Of a stretch of DNA of 64,000 nucleotides, positions 57,001-63,000 are shown piece after piece; position 1 is the first letter of the stretch; every line of letters starts with the position of its first letter. Origin of the DNA: Bactericera cockerelli (Eukaryota > Arthropoda > Insecta > Hemiptera > Triozidae); assembly GCA_024516035.1 (NCBI GenBank), contig CM044956.1, positions 4,666,583 to 4,730,582 of the forward strand, read 5' to 3'. The notes beneath the pieces are model-generated. The model did not search any database, was not told where the DNA came from, and saw nothing but the letters and a program-made list of their open reading frames with translations. The position numbers were made by a program, and so were the translations under genes.

Positions 57001-60000
57001 TACTGTTGTAGACGGCAATGGTTGGATTTCGGTCAATCTCAATGCTGTGGGGCATGTGTACTTCAATCGCCCTGGAACTCCACGTCAACACGAAGGATAC
57101 CGTCATGTTGCAAGAATTTCCTGCCGTGGTGTATGAAAACTCAATACCATTGACTTACGAGCTACACCGAGACGACGATGGTTCCAAACAGGAACTAACT
57201 GATTCCACTGATACCTTCAAATGGAGTCGCTGCTTCCAGAACGCGACGTGCGCACTAGAAAGAATCCTCAACAAATTCGCAATGGACACGGAAGTACACA
57301 TCTCTCAGATCACCCCACATTTCCCAGAATCCCCATCTAAACCCAAACGATTCAGCCCAATACAATGGTTACTTCATGCATGCTGCCAAGTAGCCACGAC
57401 TGACGACACGGATGAACTCTTTCACTCACAGAGTCATCTCTCCAAACAGGTAGAATCCATCAAGATGTCGGTTCATGATGACCATCGAGACCTAGCCACG
57501 TCACTTGCCAATATTCAATCAATGACTAATCAATTTAATGCAATATCTAATAAGGCCAAGGATGCACTAGCGGAGACACTACTGAAAACGCACTCCTTAG
57601 AAGAGAGAGAAACACAGCTTTTCAAACATTTGATTCAAATTTATTCACATATGGACCATCTCACCAAACAGACGAAGCTGGCTGTAGCTGTTATATGTTA
57701 GATACTCTAGTCTAGAAGAGAAAACTGCATTTCAAGTTTATTGGAATAGAACTGATTTTATTTGGAATTCTAGACTTTAGGAAAACTCTCGTTGAACATA
57801 AATATTCTCTGGCCTCAAGGCCTATCACATCTTCCCCTCTATAAAAAATTATTTAATTGTGCAAATCTCTTAGGTGGTCTTCTTTCTCGACTGCTTCTTC
57901 TGAGTGGCGGAATATTTAGACGGAGAGAGAATCACCATGCTTCCACTCTTCTCCCTTCCGTTGTGGTTGAAATCGAATACCTTCACCTACACTCAACTTT
58001 GGAAGATTCCTGGTCTTGGAATCATAATAAAATTTAAATTTTCTTTTCCTCAGATCAGCTGTCTCAGGAACACCATCTACAATGTGAGGTTTTAATTGAT
58101 TAGATAACGTTGGAATGATTGATCTAGTTTTCCTTGACATTAATTTTTCTGAGGGAGTAACTTCTGTGTCACCTGTTGGAGTGTTCCTCCATTCAAGAAT
58201 AGCTGAAAATGGATCTCTCTTCTCAAATCTGCACTTCTCAATAATACTTTTGGCAATTTTCACTGCAGACTCAGCCTTCCCATTTCCATGACTGTGAAAT
58301 GGGGAAGAGGTTATGTGTTCAAACGACCAATTGTTTGAAAATTCGAGAAACTTTTGATTTCTGAAAGAACCTCCATTATCTGTAATTAAAGTGTTAGGAA
58401 CGCCATGTATAGAAAATATTTTTTTCATCATTAAAATTACTTGCTCAGCAGATAAAGAATAAAGTTTCTCTATCTCCCAGTAATCAGAATAATAATCAAC
58501 TACAACGAGATAGTTCTGATATTCCACTTGGAATATGTCGGCTCCTACCCTGTACCAAGGTAAAGAAGGGGTTTCATGAGTTTGCATAGGGAGATTACGC
58601 TGTGCTACAGGATATGGTTTGCATTTTTTTTCTATGTAGCAAAGATCTGCCTTCACCTCTATCAAATTTAACTTTGTACAGAATTCTGCAGAGATCAGTA
58701 GTGGATGATTTTTATTGGTCACCTGGAACTCCAAGTCATACAGGTTGCCTTCATGTACAACAGTCAGACTTATTTTACCAACAGGATATAAAATTTCTCC
58801 TCCTATTGCACCAAGTTTGGTTCTAGATCTTTCAAGATTGACATTTCCACACAGCTTCCTGAAATCTTTGAGGCTAATTACATTACAAGTAGCACCTGTG
58901 TCTATATGGCACGGAAAGGAAATCAAATCATTATTGACAAGAAAAGTAAGATTGGTAATAAGGCTTTTCTTAATGTCACTACTTCCAATGTGCCAAACAT
59001 TGTTATCAGTACTGGGCGTTTCCACTTCATAGCTCTGGTTTTCAACATAGTTCGCAATTTTAGGTCTCTTTTGCATACAAACTTCACTGAAATGATTCCA
59101 ATTGCCACAATTAGAACAAACTTTTCCGAATGCTGGACAAAGTTCTTTTCTGAAAATATGACTCTTGCCACAGTAAGTACATTTCCTATCCGGAATCGAT
59201 TTGATATTGGACTTGTAAAACTTGAATATTTCTTTATCCTCTTGAATTTTTACTTCAGCACCGCTTATTACATGGCATTGTTTCTCAGTTGCTTCAAAAG
59301 ATTTTCCTATTTCCAAAGCTGATATCAAAGTTAATTTGGAATTATTGAGATACTTTTTCCTCAACTCTGGATTTGAAACTCCAAGTACTAGTCGGTCTCT
59401 GAGTAACTCGTCTTGCATTTGTTTGTATTCGCAAGAACTAGCTAAATTTCTAATTCTGCTGTAATACTTGTCTATACTCTCGCCTGTTTCTTGTTTCGCA
59501 ATACCAAATAAATATCGTTCATAGATAATGTTCTTTTGAGGTAAAATATATCTGTCGAATGCATCTAATAATTTTTTGAACGTACTTACATCATCTTTCT
59601 CTAGAGTCATGAACGTCTTGAGCATTTCTTTATCGAACAAAGATATGATAAATGAAATCTTCATGTCATCCTGCTGTTTATCTAAGCTAGTCAATTTCAT
59701 ATAATTATTGACTTGTAATTTGAATATATTCCAATCTTCTGCAATCGTTTCAGTTTTCCATTCAAACATCTTTGGAGCTGGTATAGAATGAGCAATCATT
59801 GACATATTGGTTGTTTCTTTGTCATCAATCGTTGGTTTAGTCATTATCAAAGAAATAAACTCTTGGAACACGAAAAATAAATGATTATATGTACTTCAAT
59901 CTATATTCTATGTTGAAAAACGAAAATTTGCGCTGTCACCATGTTATATGTTAGATACTCTAGTCTAGAAGAGAAAACTGCATTTCAAGTTTATTGGAAT

Positions 60001-63000
60001 AGAACTGATTTTATTTGGAATTCTAGACTTTAGGAAAACTCTCGTTGAACATAAATATTCTCTGGCCTCAAGGCCTATCACAGTAGCCACCAGCGTCTGT
60101 CAATCAAAGCTCATTCCTCCTCAGATAGTGACCCCAGCAATTCTAAAAGCAGATCTTCAGAAAATTCAAGATGCGCTCGAGCCGAAAAGATGGACCCTAG
60201 CAGTGCCAATAAACAACCTGGGCAAATATTACTCTATACCCATAGCCAGGTGTTTAATCTCAAATCAACAAGTGGCAATACGCGTAAAAATCCCAATTGT
60301 CAGAGCGCACAACAACCTGAAACTCCACACAGTAAAAGCCATATATTATGCGGAACCCAACAAAACATGTCTCAAGAACACCCCCAGCCGGAAAATCATT
60401 ACAGCTGGCACTCCTCCCAAGAATCACTATCTTATGGAGGACATCATCCACTGCCAACCAGAACTTAACCCAATGTGTTTTGTTTCACGTGATACCCTAG
60501 CCAATTCGTCCGATGATGTGACTTGTGCACACTGCCCATCGAGTTGCACGGACACGTCTCGCACCAAATGAGAGACCAAAATTCAACCATTGAACCATTT
60601 ATATGTTATTTCTTGTCTATTATTGCCATAGAATGTTATTTCTTGTCTAACAATTGCCTATTATTATTTTGAGACTTTGGGAAAGTCTGGGAAAGATGGT
60701 TTGGGCATTCCATTTGGACCTGAGTCGAGCGGGGGCGTCGACGGATGAAGTAAGGGAAAGATGGTTTGCCGGTGTCGGATGACACCAGTAAACCATTGTT
60801 CAATAATTGTCGAGTCGGCTTTCCTGGCCCTCAGTTCGATGGAAAGCCATCCACCTCGCCCAGTCTTCGGTCGGCAGTTTCTGAGCGAGTCACATCGCGG
60901 GTGCATAATCAATAATCATATTTATTCGTAATTATAATTATATCAGATCCATTAATTATTAAAATGACTTCTGTGTTTCATTCCCTCGATAAAATAGTGT
61001 AATCAATAAATGGTGGCGTAATCCATTTGGGCAGACGCCCAAACCAAATCGCCGGCGGGATCACCGGGAATCTCATCGGTAAGATTCCGATCCCGTAGGA
61101 CCGATCATGACCGGTGGTCGGCCCACCAGTATTATATGTGGTTCAGAATTGAACCTAAAGTTGATAGACACCATGTACTTTTTTAATGCAATGCAAATAG
61201 CATCACTTTGCTGTTGTAGCTAAGGTGACTACAAAAAAAAAGACAGTTGTAATATGTCCAATAAGTCTTTTTTTACTTTGTCTTTAATCCCACTCGACAT
61301 TTCTTAGTTGTCTCCAGGCAGTCTGGTCCAGAGCCTCATCGCCCGTTATTTCTTTTTCTCGTAGATCTTGATTTATATTATTTTTCCATCTCTTCTTTGG
61401 TCTTCCTCTTCCTCTTTGTCCCTTGACCGAAATTCTCTCAACTTTCTTACCAATGTACTTTTCATCCCTTCTCTTCACATGCCCATACCACTGTAGTCTC
61501 TTTTCTTGAATCTTCTTTGATATTTCCAACACTTTCACTTATGCCCAATCATCATCATAGGGTGGCGTCAACGTGAAAGATGGTAGCCAGACAGTGGAGG
61601 AATGACTCAGCACTTCTACCACTGTCTTTACAAGGAGGCTAATAATTGCCAAAAGCCCCCAAAACCAAGCCAATGCTGGTCTACTCCCTGTATATAGTCC
61701 CCCAGCCAAACTTTATGTCTAATAATAATTTTAAAAAAAATGTATTTCAACGTTCTTCTGTTCCACAGTGAGCGAGTGGAACGCGGACCACTGGGAACGG
61801 GAGCTGCGCGATCTCGCGCACGTGATCATCTCGTGCATGGACCGTGACTGGGCCGTGAGCTTCGCGTCCCAGCTGAGCGTGCAGTTCTACGTGACGAACG
61901 AGGCGTGCGAGGAACGGGTCACGTTGATGTACTGTCTGGGAGTCACGCTGTGCCAGCTGGAAGACCGGGCGATCATTCATTCCCATCTGGACACGATTAT
62001 CAACACGCTGCGGACGAACTCCAGCGCGTCTTCAAGGGTATGTCGATTTTTTTTTATCGTATGGATTTTTTATTTTGAAATTGAAATACAAAATGAAAGG
62101 TACAAAAAAAATATTACAATCAAATTAATGCGTTTGAATAAGAACAAAATAAGAGAGAAAAAAAAAACATCAAATAAGTCATAGATCTAAGTTTTGGAGC
62201 CATGTCTTCGCATCAGGGTATGTCGATCATTCGAAGATAATGTTGTTGGTGTTGTTGTTAGCTGGAGGGGTGAGTGATGGTCTCGAGCCAACTTTATTTC
62301 AAAGTTGGCTCGTCCTGAACCACATATTTCTATGTGCGATCAACCATCATGAGGACTTGGACTTTTCTTTGTAAGCCATTCAAACCTTAAGAAACTGCAA
62401 GCTAGCCTGGCTTTAAGGGTTGTCTAGTCTGTTCTCTGTTTATAGTCCTCTAGCGAGACACTGGTCTTCTCCCTGTTAAACGTCCCCCAGCCAGACTAGG
62501 AATGTCGTAGGCATTAGCACCGCCCTTGATCAAGTTTTATTCATTCCAATTTCCATGTTAATATTCTATGTCGAAATAATTTGAATATAAAAACACTTGC
62601 CTTTTTTTTAACTCAAATAATTATTTTCAGATGCCCATTCCGCCAGTTACGGCATCGTCAGTGAACTAAAGACTAAAGTGGAAGGTAACCACCAGGCTAG
62701 GATAATGCCCAAAGAATTTTCTACCATCTAACCCTCAGTGTCTTATGTGGTCACTGGTCACAAACTCAAACTAATGAGGAAAAATCATGCACTGGGTGGG
62801 ATTCGAACCAACGGATGCGTACGCTACCTGGATTACCAGACTAGCGCGTTAACCACTTGACTATCATTATTATTATTATCCAACACTTTATTAGATATAA
62901 ATGGATATATATTATGTACAATACAAATAATTATTTTAACAAGGAAGAAAATGGAAACAATATATACAATAAAAATGAAAAATAATAGAAAAAAAAATAT

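Larger units (their letters stand above)
42912..61128 (+). mobile_element. Gypsy (Ty3)-class endogenous retrovirus-like element with env, carrying four nested insertions
   Basis: Two 367-bp LTRs (left split by an insertion) start TGGTTTGCCGG and end GGCCCACCA, flanked by a 4-bp duplication GTAT (42908-42911, 61129-61132) inside a family B SINE. Order: LTR, Lys-type PBS, 1.1-kb leader, gag, protease, RT, RNase H, integrase, 2.5-kb gap, env, LTR. This is the layout of insect errantiviruses. Insertions: 43111-43780, 49733-51021, 51190-53541, 57689-60087 (each including one target copy). Without them the element is about 11.5 kb. The LTRs look identical by eye, implying a recent insertion, yet pol has three frame breaks. 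Confidence 0.93.

Noticed and set aside
58906..59322. Plus-strand frame of 138 codons
   Set aside because: Antisense to the Gag-protease-integrase frame, which has clear domains.
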